A stretch of 64,000 nt of DNA from Corallincola platygyrae (GCF_039544265.1 NZ_BAABLI010000031.1:1-64000); one strand, 5' to 3'. Shown: positions 9,963-19,825, numbered from the stretch's first letter. The notes: generated from the letters alone by a model not told the origin. Program-made: numbers and translations.

Positions 9963-11006
9963 TTACTCATAGGTGAACAGGTCACCACCATGTACGTCTA
10001 TCATTTCAAGGGCTTTACCACCACCGCGCGCCACACAGGTAAGAGGATCATCGGCAACCACCACAGGGATACCCGTTTCTTCCATCAGCAGTCGGTCGAG
10101 ATCTTTCAGCAGACCACCACCACCGGTGAGCATCATGCCGCGCTCAGAAATGTCCGATGCCAGCTCAGGCGGAGACTGTTCCAGCGCTACCATCACAGCA
10201 CTGACGATACCTGTCAGCGGCTCCTGTAGGGCCTCGAGAATTTCATTTGAATTCAATGTAAAGCTGCGTGGTACACCTTCCGCGAGGTTACGACCGCGCA
10301 CTTCAATTTCGCGCAGCTCTTCGCCCGGGTAAGCCGAGCCAATTTCATGTTTGATACGCTCAGCAGTCGCTTCACCAATCAAGCTGCCGTAGTTGCGGCG
10401 TACATAGTTGATAATCGCTTCATCAAACTTGTCACCACCGATACGGACTGACGATGAGTAAACCACACCGTTCAGAGAGATGATGGCAACTTCAGTGGTA
10501 CCACCACCAATATCTACCACCATTGACCCACGCGCTTCCGATACCTGCATACCGGCACCGATGGCTGCTGCCATAGGTTCTTCGATCAGGAATACTTCTC
10601 GGCTACCTGCACCCATCGCAGATTCGCGAATGGCACGTTTTTCTACCTGAGTAGCACCACAAGGCACACAAACCAGTACGCGAGGACTTGGCCGCAGCAG
10701 GTTGTTTTGATGCACTTGTTTGATGAAGTGCTGCAACATTTTTTCGGTAACGTAGAAGTCAGCGATCACCCCGTCTTTCATTGGGCGAATTGCGCGAATA
10801 TTACCAGGCGTACGTCCCAGCATCTGTTTTGCTGCGTGTCCAACGGCAGCCACACTTTTTGGGCCACCAGCGCGCTCCTGACGGATTGCAACTACCGAAG
10901 GTTCATTAAGCACGATACCTTCATCACGCACATAAATCAGAGTATTGGCTGTCCCCAAGTCGATGGAGAGATCATTTGAAAACAGGCCGCGAAGTTTCTT
11001 GAACAT
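9963..11006 (-). CDS. mreB: Rod shape-determining protein MreB
   Basis: A 347-residue bacterial actin that organises elongasome movement and rod shape. The phosphate-1 loop SIDLGTANTLIY is near the N-terminus, phosphate-2 is VVDIGGGTTEVA and the adenosine motif is LTGGGGLL. An amphipathic N-terminal stretch (MFKKLRGLF) suits membrane binding. It is the first gene of the mre operon. The upstream 216 bp shared with the divergent YbaK-type gene must carry its promoter, but I cannot pick a convincing -35/-10 pair there. Confidence 0.98.
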   Translation of the reverse strand: MFKKLRGLFSNDLSIDLGTANTLIYVRDEGIVLNEPSVVAIRQERAGGPKSVAAVGHAAKQMLGRTPGNIRAIRPMKDGVIADFYVTEKMLQHFIKQVHQNNLLRPSPRVLVCVPCGATQVEKRAIRESAMGAGSREVFLIEEPMAAAIGAGMQVSEARGSMVVDIGGGTTEVAIISLNGVVYSSSVRIGGDKFDEAIINYVRRNYGSLIGEATAERIKHEIGSAYPGEELREIEVRGRNLAEGVPRSFTLNSNEILEALQEPLTGIVSAVMVALEQSPPELASDISERGMMLTGGGGLLKDLDRLLMEETGIPVVVADDPLTCVARGGGKALEMIDVHGGDLFTYE

Positions 11007-11222
11007 AGGGAGCGCCTACCAAGATGCCGAATTGAGGGTTTAGATTAACCGCGTAACTTTACCAACGCCCCCTGTTTTCAGCAAGCAGACGAGTGTGATA
11101 GCTTTCAAGTAATAACGGCCCCAACCGGTTTTTGCGCCTTATCTGACGCTTTTTTAAACGTTTGGTATCGTTTCGATAACAAAACCTGCAAAAATCGTCA
11201 TCTCTCACAGGTACACTGAGCT

Positions 11223-11741
11223 ATGGATCCAGTCACCAACAAGCCATTACTCAATCAGCCATCGCTAAACCAGCAAGTCAGGAACCTGCTTGAAGAAAAC
11301 GGTTTGGCCTATGAGATCATCGACCACGACCTTGCTCCTACCTGCGATCATAGTGCCCGGCATCGGGGCACGTCGCTAACCATTGGCGGCAAATCGCTAC
11401 TGTTCAAAAGTAAGCGCGGATTCAGCATGTTTGTCATATCAGCAGCATGTAGGATCAATTCGAACCGGGTACGCAAGATACTGCAGACTCAGAAGGTCAG
11501 GTTCGCCTCAGATGAGGAGCTAATGGCTGTAGCAGGCGTGGAAAAAGGGGCGCTGCCACCTTTTGGTGGCAAACTGCTGGAATGCGAACTGTTTATCGAC
11601 GAAACCATCTTTGCCAATCAAAAAATCGCCTTTACCTGTGGCTCCCTGACTCAGTCGGTGGTCATGAACGTCAGTGACTATTTGACACTGGTAGACGGCG
11701 TGCGAGTAGACTGCTGCCACCCGCCAGAAACAAAAGACTAA
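11223..11741 (+). CDS. YbaK/ProX-type aminoacyl-tRNA editing domain protein
   Basis: A 172-residue single-domain protein of the YbaK/EbsC/ProXp family, whose known members deacylate mischarged tRNAs such as Cys-tRNA(Pro) or Ala-tRNA(Pro) in trans. Visible features are the GGKSLLFKSKRGF segment with the conserved Lys, the SNRVRKIL helix and the C-terminal VEKGALPPFGG motif typical of the family. Substrate specificity cannot be assigned. The ribosome site is weak. Its TAA overlaps the mshQ TAG on the opposite strand by four bases (11738-11741), and no terminator lies between the two genes. Confidence 0.85.
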   Translation: MDPVTNKPLLNQPSLNQQVRNLLEENGLAYEIIDHDLAPTCDHSARHRGTSLTIGGKSLLFKSKRGFSMFVISAACRINSNRVRKILQTQKVRFASDEELMAVAGVEKGALPPFGGKLLECELFIDETIFANQKIAFTCGSLTQSVVMNVSDYLTLVDGVRVDCCHPPETKD

Positions 11742-14700
11742 TTAGAACCCGTTTCACGCCAGTAGATCACACGATCATTCCCCCTGAAGCGACCAAAGTA
11801 ACCTTCAGCCACCGGTGGATCGCTGATACCCGTGCCATCACAGGTGGTCAGGTTGGCTGCACAGTCCCACTCAAACCGCAGGAATTGCAGGTCGCTCAAG
11901 TCAAACCGGATTTCAGCTCTACCCTCATGGCCCTCGCCCGGTGCCGACAAGGTGAACTGCAGTTGCCCTTCGTCGACGGGGCGCAAAAAACTGGCATCCG
12001 TCTGACCCGAGCCATCATATAGCGGGATATTATCCAATTGCCCCTGCGGTTCGCTGTTCAGGGTGACCCTGTTGATCGGGATTTGCGTACAGAGATCATC
12101 TGTTTCAGTGACAAAACGGGTACCATCAAACGATTCGATCTGAATAGGCATCGCAAGCGCCTGCAGTTCAGAGCCATAGGCATTTCCTGTGGCTAACCTG
12201 CCATACCGTAGTTCCAGAAGGGTGCCGATGCCACGACTGGTACAGCTATCTTCAGCACTGCAATCATCCGTCGTGGTTGCGTTTTGATCCAGAAGGTCAA
12301 AATTAACGTCATCCTGTTCACTGGAAACCAAAAGACTTAACTGCAGTTCTGAGAAAGGTCCATCCACAATGCCTGACTCTCGGCTGAAGTTGGCATCGCT
12401 CACAGCGAGTGTATATTCCCCCTCCAGCCACTCTGCGAGAACATTCTGCAACCGCAGCCCCAAATCAGTACCACTGTTCGCATCTTCCGCTGCGAGTACG
12501 AGCTCTCCGACGTTATAACCGATCGAATGATCATAATTGAGAGTGATGCTGCGCTCACTGCTCGCATTCACAGCGGTGACCTGGTATTCGACAGTCAGCG
12601 CATCATCATCCATGTAAGTAAAGCTGGGCCCACAAGTGGCATTGCTGCTATTGCCATGACCTGTTGCTGAGGAAACCAATTCAAATGTAAACGGATAAAA
12701 GCGCCCAATATCCGGCTGCGAACCAGAGTCTAATGACAGCCTGTTATCTGGGTAAAGCCATTCATCAGTCAGCACGGCCAAGCGAATACTGCCGACTTCG
12801 GCATAAGTCAGCCCATTGATATTGGCAATGCCTTTATCTCCCACCTGATCAAAAACTCTGGAAGAGATCACTGTCGCTCCTACTGGTGCCCAACCAGGCG
12901 GTGGCGTAATCCTGTCTGAATGATAAAGCACCCCAACCACTCCACCATTAGCCACGGCAGGCGTTGTCATTTCTGGGGTCAATGCAATATCAACGCTATA
13001 GGAAGGCGTCACCGTCGCTCTGTCGACAGCCACCGCTTTAATGTTGACATTAAATGGAGCTCCAGCAGGCACAAAACCCTCACCCGAGCTGGCAGTACCT
13101 TCAGGGTTCAGCTTGTCCGTATCAGCATTATCGACAACTGATTCGATCACCAACGCTGCCGGACTAAACAGGATTTCGCTACTTCCCTGAATAATCTCAT
13201 CAGCGCCATCAGGATCACTTGGCGGTCCACCAACATCAAACTCATCTCGCGCATGGATTGATATGGATCCCGCATCCCAATATACAAGGTCTGACAGTGT
13301 CGCGACTCCCCCGTTGAAAACAGCCGACACGTTTGTCGGGTCATCAGGGTCAATGGACAAGTCACTACCACCAATTTTCAGGTACCGCTGGTCGTCTACA
13401 GCCGGAACCGGTGTGATATAACTCTGCCACATCTCCAGGGACTTGTTACCCGCATAATCCACAATCGGCTGGCAGCCGGGCAAGGTTGGGTCTTCACCTA
13501 CGGCAGTCAAAACCAAACTGAAGCTCTGTCCCGCTAGTTGATTGGGTTTACTCCAACTGGGTTCCTGCCATGGTGTGACCTCGGCAATAAAACCCTTCGC
13601 CCGAAAAGTAATATCCACACTATTACTGCTTAAACCGTCGGCCACGGTCACGGTGACTGTTTCTTGAATATTGTTATAAAGTCCCAAGGTCACATTGCCA
13701 CCATCACTGGCAACGAAGCTGTAGCGGGCGTCACCATTACCGAGGTCCTGCAAAGTGCCATCAGCATCAACTTTGGACCAAACTCCGGTATCTGAGCTTG
13801 TCGAGATCTGAACATCACCAAGAAAACCGGTGACCGGCACACTGTTTTGATAAACAGCGATACCAATGTCATGCACTTTACAGGTGAGTGCATCAACTGA
13901 AGTGGTGATCACATAGTCGTAAATGGGTGCCGTATTGTCCGGGTAACTCAGAGCCAGATAGCCGACATCTTCGCCATAATGACTGCGCTCGCGATCCTCT
14001 GATTGATCCTCGTCGTTCACAAAACTCGCTGAACGGGCGAAGTTCTGACAACGGCGCAGCCAGCCACCATCACCACCGTTACGCGTATTGCGATTGGCGA
14101 TCAAAACTGGCGGGTCTATGTAGTTGTTTACGTGTGTGTTGAGGTACTCGCACTGAGTATCCAGATCTCTTGTACGGTTACCAGCGGAGTGGGTTAATCC
14201 CCGGCCAAATTCATAAAGAATCGTTTCATTATTCTGTTGAAAACTGCCGCTACCAGTTCCTGCCAGGTAAGCAATAGTTTCGGAGGTCGATGGCCTATTA
14301 TCCCACCCGCTGGAACGCCCTGGCATCTCTGACATCTCAATTGAGAACTCGGCGCTACTCGTCGACACATTCCTGATTGCCGTAGTTTTCCAGAGGTCTG
14401 GATTATTGTTAGTTTGGATCTGCCCTAACAACGCCGGAGTGGAGCCAAAGACCGCGGAGAAGTTAACATCTTCCCACCCGCCTTTACCTGTACCGTTCGC
14501 GGAGCGACGCCCCTGGTACTTTGCCGTATCAACGGTGCCAGCTTCAAACTCGCCCCCCCCAGGCATCTGAACTCGCCCTGGCAGGGTTACAAAGTAATCC
14601 ACCTCTACCATCGCCTTACTTCCGGGCTCGTTACTGTAGCGATTAGGCGGATCCAGCTGAACAAGGTCAAACCCAGTGGCCGTAATGTTCCGGACAGCAA

Positions 14701-16759
14701 CGGTTGCGGGACCATCCTCTTCCGCATCGGGATAGACAATAGTTGGCATAACGAAAACTAACGGCGACTGGCCCAAATAATCATTGGTTAACGTGACAGA
14801 GCCATTGCCGTTGTTCATTGTCACGCGGCCCCACTCGTAAGTGGGGGGAGGACAGCGCTCAAACACCGAATCCGGCACGATGCTAAAGCTGTCTTCGCTA
14901 GGGGGTGACCACATAAGGCGGTAAACAGCCTCTCCCCCACCCTGCTCGTGACGATACTCAATGGTGTGGTAACCCGCTTCCAACCCGACTGCGGCTTGAT
15001 AAGTAGTACAGTAATTACAATCACTGTGGGCGCCATACCATCCGGTGACCACCTCACCATCAATCAGGATCTCGACAGCATCATCACCGTCAACGGCAAA
15101 TTTATACTGACCCGTTTCAGTCACATTGATGTAGCCGATAAACCGGCTTAGGAAATCATCTGGCCCAGCATGGGGATTGCCTGAACCATCTATCACCGCA
15201 ACAACACTACTGCCCTGCTCTGTTCCCAAGCGACCATAACTATCAACTTGCTGCTGAAAAGCAACGGCGTCCGCAGGTGAACCGACAGACTTGTCAAAGG
15301 TGTAGAAGTCTAACCCCGCGACAGGAGCAGGACACTCGGGTGTAATTGGAGGCTTGGTCTCATAACAGGTAGAGAGCTGTGCATTGGGTACAATAACAAA
15401 GTTGCTACCATTCGCTATCTGGGTGGGTGTACGCCAATACAGGTAGAAGTACTCTTCTCCGCTTCGCTCATGATGACGAAACTCTAGGGTATGAAAGCCC
15501 TGTTGAAGGCCTATCTCGGCTTCAAACCTGGGTCCACCCGCTCGCGAGTGAGGGCCGTACCAGCCGGTCACCACCTGGCCATCGATAAGAACTTCGACGG
15601 CATCATCACCATCAAGAGCAATTTCATATATGCCGTCTTCCGGTGCTTCGATATAACCGATAAAGGTGCTGAGATAAAAGTCTTGCTGGCTACCGTGGGG
15701 ATTAATATCGGTACCACCGAAGTTAATGTCATCGATGACGGAGCTGCCAATCAGGTAAGTGTCATTGGCAAACCCATCAATAACTTGCTGAAAGGTGGCA
15801 GCGTCTTCAGGGGAGCGAGAGGTACTCCAACTCTGTGTGTTGTGGGTTGTCCACTCAACACCCGCTCCCAAGGTTTCGCCTATCGGACATGTTCTGTCGA
15901 CCGGAGGTAGCAAAACTGGAGAATCACCACACACAGGATAAAAATCGATACCACTGACATCTTCGCCATTAATATCACCATTATTCATCACAACATTCAT
16001 CGCATTGACAGCGCCATTTAACTCACTGCCGTTGTTCATCACGAACTGATTGTCAGCAAACAAAGTGGCCCACACCCTGCCGTCATTGAGTCTCGTTGTT
16101 TCCCCTGAATAAAACAGCATTTTTTTCGGATCGCCGTTATTGTTAATCCGACCGTTACCGCTATTCACTTCAAAGTGGTCGCGAACCATCACGGTCGCTA
16201 CATTGTTACTATTGATTAGCTCAACTCGACCATCATTCAAGGTGAAGTTACCGTTGACCCATACGGTGCTACTATGCAGTCTCAGGCGAGAACTGTTGTT
16301 ATTAATCTGTATCCAACCAACCTTGTATTCACTGTGCTGCGACGAAAACTCAACCCTGCCACCATTTAGTTGAATATTGCCAAACTCGTTGCCACTGTAT
16401 GCCCCCTCACCCAGTATGATGGTGTCGCCATTATTAGCCTGAATAAACCGATTACTACCCGTGGTTTGAAAGCTAAAACTGTCTCTATTTGGCGCAGGGG
16501 AGCCGGTCACAGTGCAGACATCTGGGCCTGGAATACTGCGACAAGAGTTGTTTGGAAGTGGGTTTGGCGTACTATTGACGAATGGTAAAACACCATCAGC
16601 ACTGTTAGATATCTGGGAGTTGTTATACATGGTCAATCGGCCACTGCTGCTCCATGACTGCGCTGGTTTCGCAAAAATGTCATCGCAACTTGCCGCCCAA
16701 CTGACCTTTGATATAAACAACGTGAGCGAAATCAGAAACAAAGGTAAACGGGCATTCAT
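11738..16759 (-). CDS. mshQ: MSHA biogenesis protein MshQ with tandem PA14-like domains
   Basis: A 1673-residue secreted protein at the end of the MSHA cluster. After a signal peptide (about 1-22, ending SWA) comes a Asn/Gly-rich repeat region that may form a beta helix (about 100-270), then two PA14-like domains (about 300-460 and 482-632). Both PA14-like copies carry a DGDDAVE(V/I)LIDG and VVTGWYG core. A region starting near residue 640 (YEWGRVTMNNG) resembles H-type-lectin beta domains, and the remainder matches the large C-terminal MshQ/DUF6701 region. It probably acts as a tip-like or surface adhesin part of the pilus. It overlaps mshP by four bases (ATGA). Confidence 0.88.
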   Translation of the reverse strand: MNARLPLFLISLTLFISKVSWAASCDDIFAKPAQSWSSSGRLTMYNNSQISNSADGVLPFVNSTPNPLPNNSCRSIPGPDVCTVTGSPAPNRDSFSFQTTGSNRFIQANNGDTIILGEGAYSGNEFGNIQLNGGRVEFSSQHSEYKVGWIQINNNSSRLRLHSSTVWVNGNFTLNDGRVELINSNNVATVMVRDHFEVNSGNGRINNNGDPKKMLFYSGETTRLNDGRVWATLFADNQFVMNNGSELNGAVNAMNVVMNNGDINGEDVSGIDFYPVCGDSPVLLPPVDRTCPIGETLGAGVEWTTHNTQSWSTSRSPEDAATFQQVIDGFANDTYLIGSSVIDDINFGGTDINPHGSQQDFYLSTFIGYIEAPEDGIYEIALDGDDAVEVLIDGQVVTGWYGPHSRAGGPRFEAEIGLQQGFHTLEFRHHERSGEEYFYLYWRTPTQIANGSNFVIVPNAQLSTCYETKPPITPECPAPVAGLDFYTFDKSVGSPADAVAFQQQVDSYGRLGTEQGSSVVAVIDGSGNPHAGPDDFLSRFIGYINVTETGQYKFAVDGDDAVEILIDGEVVTGWYGAHSDCNYCTTYQAAVGLEAGYHTIEYRHEQGGGEAVYRLMWSPPSEDSFSIVPDSVFERCPPPTYEWGRVTMNNGNGSVTLTNDYLGQSPLVFVMPTIVYPDAEEDGPATVAVRNITATGFDLVQLDPPNRYSNEPGSKAMVEVDYFVTLPGRVQMPGGGEFEAGTVDTAKYQGRRSANGTGKGGWEDVNFSAVFGSTPALLGQIQTNNNPDLWKTTAIRNVSTSSAEFSIEMSEMPGRSSGWDNRPSTSETIAYLAGTGSGSFQQNNETILYEFGRGLTHSAGNRTRDLDTQCEYLNTHVNNYIDPPVLIANRNTRNGGDGGWLRRCQNFARSASFVNDEDQSEDRERSHYGEDVGYLALSYPDNTAPIYDYVITTSVDALTCKVHDIGIAVYQNSVPVTGFLGDVQISTSSDTGVWSKVDADGTLQDLGNGDARYSFVASDGGNVTLGLYNNIQETVTVTVADGLSSNSVDITFRAKGFIAEVTPWQEPSWSKPNQLAGQSFSLVLTAVGEDPTLPGCQPIVDYAGNKSLEMWQSYITPVPAVDDQRYLKIGGSDLSIDPDDPTNVSAVFNGGVATLSDLVYWDAGSISIHARDEFDVGGPPSDPDGADEIIQGSSEILFSPAALVIESVVDNADTDKLNPEGTASSGEGFVPAGAPFNVNIKAVAVDRATVTPSYSVDIALTPEMTTPAVANGGVVGVLYHSDRITPPPGWAPVGATVISSRVFDQVGDKGIANINGLTYAEVGSIRLAVLTDEWLYPDNRLSLDSGSQPDIGRFYPFTFELVSSATGHGNSSNATCGPSFTYMDDDALTVEYQVTAVNASSERSITLNYDHSIGYNVGELVLAAEDANSGTDLGLRLQNVLAEWLEGEYTLAVSDANFSRESGIVDGPFSELQLSLLVSSEQDDVNFDLLDQNATTTDDCSAEDSCTSRGIGTLLELRYGRLATGNAYGSELQALAMPIQIESFDGTRFVTETDDLCTQIPINRVTLNSEPQGQLDNIPLYDGSGQTDASFLRPVDEGQLQFTLSAPGEGHEGRAEIRFDLSDLQFLRFEWDCAANLTTCDGTGISDPPVAEGYFGRFRGNDRVIYWRETGSN

Positions 16760-17238
16760 AATGACTTCGCCTCAACTTCAACCTGGCGGCTAATCACCAA
16801 CGCAGTACTACCTCCGCCCACTGTGCAGGTGGCGGTACTGATGATGTGGTAATAAGTTATCCCCTGATGTTTCAGGTCCGCGCACTGAACCTCAACAACG
16901 CTGCAGTTTTCCAGCCCTTCAACACCAGAAAGATTAAGTGCCGGAAAGATCGTGCTCGATGAAAAATCATCATCTGTAACAGAGGTCAGCTGCCCATCAC
17001 AATGCAGATCTGCAGCACCAGGCGTGAACAGGGTAGCCAAACCCGCCTCTGCCCCTGCCTGTGCGGCCTGCATGGCACGAACGCCATACACTTCATAAGT
17101 CACACTCTCAGATGATGAACCCAAAATTCGCGTCATCGCACCACCAAGAATCACCAACACAATAACGATAAACAGTGCCAACAACAGCGCACTGCCGTGC
17201 TGTCTTTTTAACGGCGACCGCTTCGAACTAAGGAACAT
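16756..17238 (-). CDS. mshP: MSHA biogenesis protein MshP
   Basis: About 160 residues, with a basic start and one N-terminal hydrophobic helix (GSALLLALFIVIVLVILGGAM), as in MshP/PilX-type minor components. The N-terminus (KRQHGSALL) resembles a prepilin but lacks the Glu5 of true pilins. An upstream frame opens at 17283, but I choose the ATG at 17238. That start has AGGTG seven bases upstream, gives the family-typical leader and overlaps the end of mshO by 11 bases. It probably works in the pilus minor-component complex with MshO and MshQ. Confidence 0.85.
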   Translation of the reverse strand: MFLSSKRSPLKRQHGSALLLALFIVIVLVILGGAMTRILGSSSESVTYEVYGVRAMQAAQAGAEAGLATLFTPGAADLHCDGQLTSVTDDDFSSSTIFPALNLSGVEGLENCSVVEVQCADLKHQGITYYHIISTATCTVGGGSTALVISRQVEVEAKSL

Positions 17239-18049
17239 TGGGCACCTGCACTTCATGGTTGTAAGCCAAGGTTTCTCCATCATCAGGTCGGGAGAGCTTT
17301 AAGCGAATAATGACCAACGCATTGCGATTCTGGTTCGCACCGGCGTAACGAAAAACAGGCTCAACCAGCAGGTTGTTACTGATCTGGTTCGCCATTAACG
17401 CCCCGCCTGCACCAAATACCTGCTGGTTTGTGTTGTAACCGTAACCTGTGTGCAAATAGAGTTGACCGCCTCTAACACAGTAGCTGATTGGCTGAGCAGC
17501 CAGATAAAAACGATTGGTAGGAGAATCCGCGGCAAACTGAGTAGCAGATCCAAACTCCAATTGCTCTAAGTCATCCTCACCGGGCACACTATTGATCGCT
17601 GTCACCTGGTAGCGACGAGCGCTGCTTGCGTCATAAACATGATCTGTCTGCAGAGGATACACCAGCATCTGATCGCCACTGCTGAAGCTATAGCTTTTGA
17701 TTGATATTGCCTGTGCTGTTGTGGCTGACACGGTCACTGGCAATGCGGTATAGCTGGAACTGCCTCTGAGTGGCAGCAGCTCCATACACTGAACGGTTTC
17801 TGTGCCGCTGATACCACTGGTGACCCGCACACTGTTCGGGACGGCAGCCCGCACATCACGAGTCATGCGTTCCAGCGCAAACCGACTTTCACTCAGCAGC
17901 TGCTCTCGTGCGGCGACGTCGACATATATTTCACTACCGACTTCGATGAAACGCGTAATGCTTACCGACACGATCCCAAGTAACAGAATCGTCACGATCA
18001 TTTCTATCAATGTAATACCGCGAGCTTTCTTTAACCTATAGCAGGCCAT
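17228..18049 (-). CDS. mshO: MSHA minor prepilin MshO
   Basis: A 273-residue type IV prepilin-like protein. The leader MACYRLKKARG is followed by the prepilin-peptidase site G|ITLIEMIVTILLLG with the conserved Glu5. The C-terminal globular part has cysteines that could form disulfides. Position between mshD and mshP identifies it as MshO, a minor component of the MSHA pilus. The ATG overlaps the mshD stop by one base, and a GGGGG ribosome site lies upstream. Confidence 0.9.
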   Translation of the reverse strand: MACYRLKKARGITLIEMIVTILLLGIVSVSITRFIEVGSEIYVDVAAREQLLSESRFALERMTRDVRAAVPNSVRVTSGISGTETVQCMELLPLRGSSSYTALPVTVSATTAQAISIKSYSFSSGDQMLVYPLQTDHVYDASSARRYQVTAINSVPGEDDLEQLEFGSATQFAADSPTNRFYLAAQPISYCVRGGQLYLHTGYGYNTNQQVFGAGGALMANQISNNLLVEPVFRYAGANQNRNALVIIRLKLSRPDDGETLAYNHEVQVPNVP

Positions 18050-18690
18050 CAGTAGTTCCCCCGATAACCCGAAAAATCAATCTGTTCGCCAGAGGGGAGT
18101 GTCACTCGAATAGAAACCCGTTTTGCAGCGCGGTTATTGGCAAACCCCAGCGCATTTCCGTCATAAGCTACCAGCACTTGAACCCGGTAGTTGTGATAAA
18201 AGTCGACCAGAGGCTCGCCTAAAGCATTTTCAATTTCATCTCCGGATTGGTCCAGGCAGTGGTAATCATCCACATCATCATAGTTAACGCGATTATTGGC
18301 ACCCTCTTCGGTGGCACTGGAGATAGTACTTGAGGGACATCGGGGAATAGTATCAATGCAAGGGATAAACACGCCGCTGGGGCCTGCTTCGTCACAACGA
18401 TAACTCCCTGACGGGTTGTTGGTGCAATCCAAATCTGAGCGCACATCACCAGTATGGTTTGAGCACTCATCAAATTTCTTGGTCAGGATCTCATTGAGCA
18501 GGCTATGACCCAACTCAGATGCGCGAACCTGATGGAAGGGATCGACACTCCGCTCTGCCTGAGGAAACAGTAACGTCGTCATCAAAGTCAGGGCGATAGC
18601 CAGCACTACAATGCCAACAATAACCTCTATCAGGGTAAAGCCACGAGCAGCAGAGAAACCACGACCTGAATTAGAGGTGTTAGCAGGCAT
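18049..18690 (-). CDS. mshD: MSHA minor prepilin MshD
   Basis: A 213-residue prepilin with cleavage site ARG|FTLIEVIVGIVVLAIAL, and several cysteines in the globular domain (around CSNHTGDVRSDLDC and CIDTIPRCP). I prefer the ATG at 18690, because GAGGGG lies seven bases before it and only one base before the alternative ATG at 18696. It overlaps mshC by about 11 bases. By position and sequence it is the MshD minor pilin. Confidence 0.9.
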   Translation of the reverse strand: MPANTSNSGRGFSAARGFTLIEVIVGIVVLAIALTLMTTLLFPQAERSVDPFHQVRASELGHSLLNEILTKKFDECSNHTGDVRSDLDCTNNPSGSYRCDEAGPSGVFIPCIDTIPRCPSSTISSATEEGANNRVNYDDVDDYHCLDQSGDEIENALGEPLVDFYHNYRVQVLVAYDGNALGFANNRAAKRVSIRVTLPSGEQIDFSGYRGNY

Positions 18691-19171
18691 GCACATACCC
18701 CTCTGACTCGATACAGATATTTAGTACTACTTCGCCACTAACTCGGACCTGACATCCTCCCGAGCAGGCACCAATCGGTCGGCCCAGGCCATCAAAACGA
18801 ATATCCAATGGCAAAGTCGCCAAAGCTAGGAAACTAACACGATCATTATCAGTGAGATCTGCGCTCCGATTTGGCTCTAGCACGTCGTCAAAATACTCAT
18901 CGGAATAGCTCTGCGAAGCAGTACACGGGTTACTATCTGGTACACCGTAGCGCTTTGCTTCGAGCAAGAGTTGATGACAGGTTTCAGTACGGTGATTCAT
19001 GGCGTTGTACTGCACCAAACGTAAGCTGGCCAACAGACGATCTCGGTAGGTATATTCTTCAAAGCCACCACGGCCAAAAAACTTGCCGACCACCACAACC
19101 GACAGGATCCCAACCAGAATTAACACGGTGATTAGCTCTACCAGAGTAAAGCCCCGCTCCGTTCGCTGCAT
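18680..19171 (-). CDS. mshC: MSHA minor prepilin MshC
   Basis: About 163 residues. The prepilin site is RTERG|FTLVELITVLILVGIL, followed by a short globular domain with a C-terminal cysteine pair. The frame also opens at a TTG at 19183, which has an AGGTG seven bases upstream, so the true start may be either. Both give a plausible short leader. It is the first gene after the mshA terminator, so it is probably expressed by read-through at a lower level than the major pilin. Confidence 0.88.
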   Translation of the reverse strand: MQRTERGFTLVELITVLILVGILSVVVVGKFFGRGGFEEYTYRDRLLASLRLVQYNAMNHRTETCHQLLLEAKRYGVPDSNPCTASQSYSDEYFDDVLEPNRSADLTDNDRVSFLALATLPLDIRFDGLGRPIGACSGGCQVRVSGEVVLNICIESEGYVHAC

Positions 19172-19264
19172 CACAGGCAACAAATAACACCTAACAAATT
19201 GAGTTAATTAACTTAAATAGCATAGATGGGATTTAGAAGGCTTGACCCCTTCCACAAAGGCAAT

Positions 19265-19291
19265 AAAAAAGGCGCCTGAGGCGCCTTTTTT
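19265..19291 (-). terminator. Terminator downstream of the major pilin mshA
   Basis: AAAAAAGGCGCC, a TGA loop and GGCGCCTTTTTT form a compact GC-rich hairpin with T-tracts in both directions. It sits 16 bases past the mshA stop and before mshC. It would let the major pilin mRNA accumulate above the downstream minor pilin genes. Positions 19184-19264 hold no gene. Confidence 0.9.
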
Positions 19292-19306
19292 ATACCAAAC
19301 CAGAAA

Positions 19307-19825
19307 TTAACAACCAGTAACTTCAGGTGTTATGACTGGTCTGCTGTTTTCATCAACAGCTTCAACATAGCGAACTTGGCATTCAGTATCATCAAGTGGA
19401 TCGACGGCAGCCGTGTTACGCAGAGTAATAATGACGGTATTGGCAACACTTTCATCTGCATCCCACTCTCGATCATCATTGGCAAAGTCAATCTCCAGCA
19501 CTTTACCCAAATCCACTGCTGTTGCTTCCGGATAACCATAAACTACGTTGACTTCATTCAGATTGGCTGCTGCACATGTTGCAGCAGCCTGATCACCGGC
19601 CAACGCTAGGCAATCAGAATCTGCTTTTTCCAAACCGGCAATTGCAGATTTGCTATAAGTCAGGGTTGATGCACCTTCCAACGCTGCTTTCATCCCCTGA
19701 ATGGTAGATGCACGAGCATCACCCTGCAGATCGATAAATTTAGGTGCCGCGGTTACAGCTAGGATACCCAGGATGATGATCACCACCACCAACTCAATCA
19801 GCGTAAAGCCTTTTTGATTTCTCAT
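19307..19825 (-). CDS. mshA: MSHA major pilin MshA
   Basis: A 172-residue type IVa pilin with a very short leader, MRNQKG|FTLIELVVVIIILGILAVTAAPKF, the Glu5 residue and a C-terminal cysteine pair typical of a pilin D-region. It forms the fibre of the mannose-sensitive haemagglutinin pilus, used for surface attachment in Vibrio. The ribosome site GAGGT is strong. A terminator directly downstream and position after mshB support its being the major subunit. Confidence 0.93.
   Translation of the reverse strand: MRNQKGFTLIELVVVIIILGILAVTAAPKFIDLQGDARASTIQGMKAALEGASTLTYSKSAIAGLEKADSDCLALAGDQAAATCAAANLNEVNVVYGYPEATAVDLGKVLEIDFANDDREWDADESVANTVIITLRNTAAVDPLDDTECQVRYVEAVDENSRPVITPEVTGC

Noticed and set aside
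11161..11180. A regulatory palindrome GTATCG/CGATAAC in the mreB promoter region
   Set aside because: The short TATCG-TTT-CGATA dyad may be chance, and no known regulator site or promoter fits it.
15491..15910. A 139-codon frame opposite mshQ
   Set aside because: It lies fully inside mshQ on the other strand, with no ribosome site or domain. The PA14 coding repeat explains its length.
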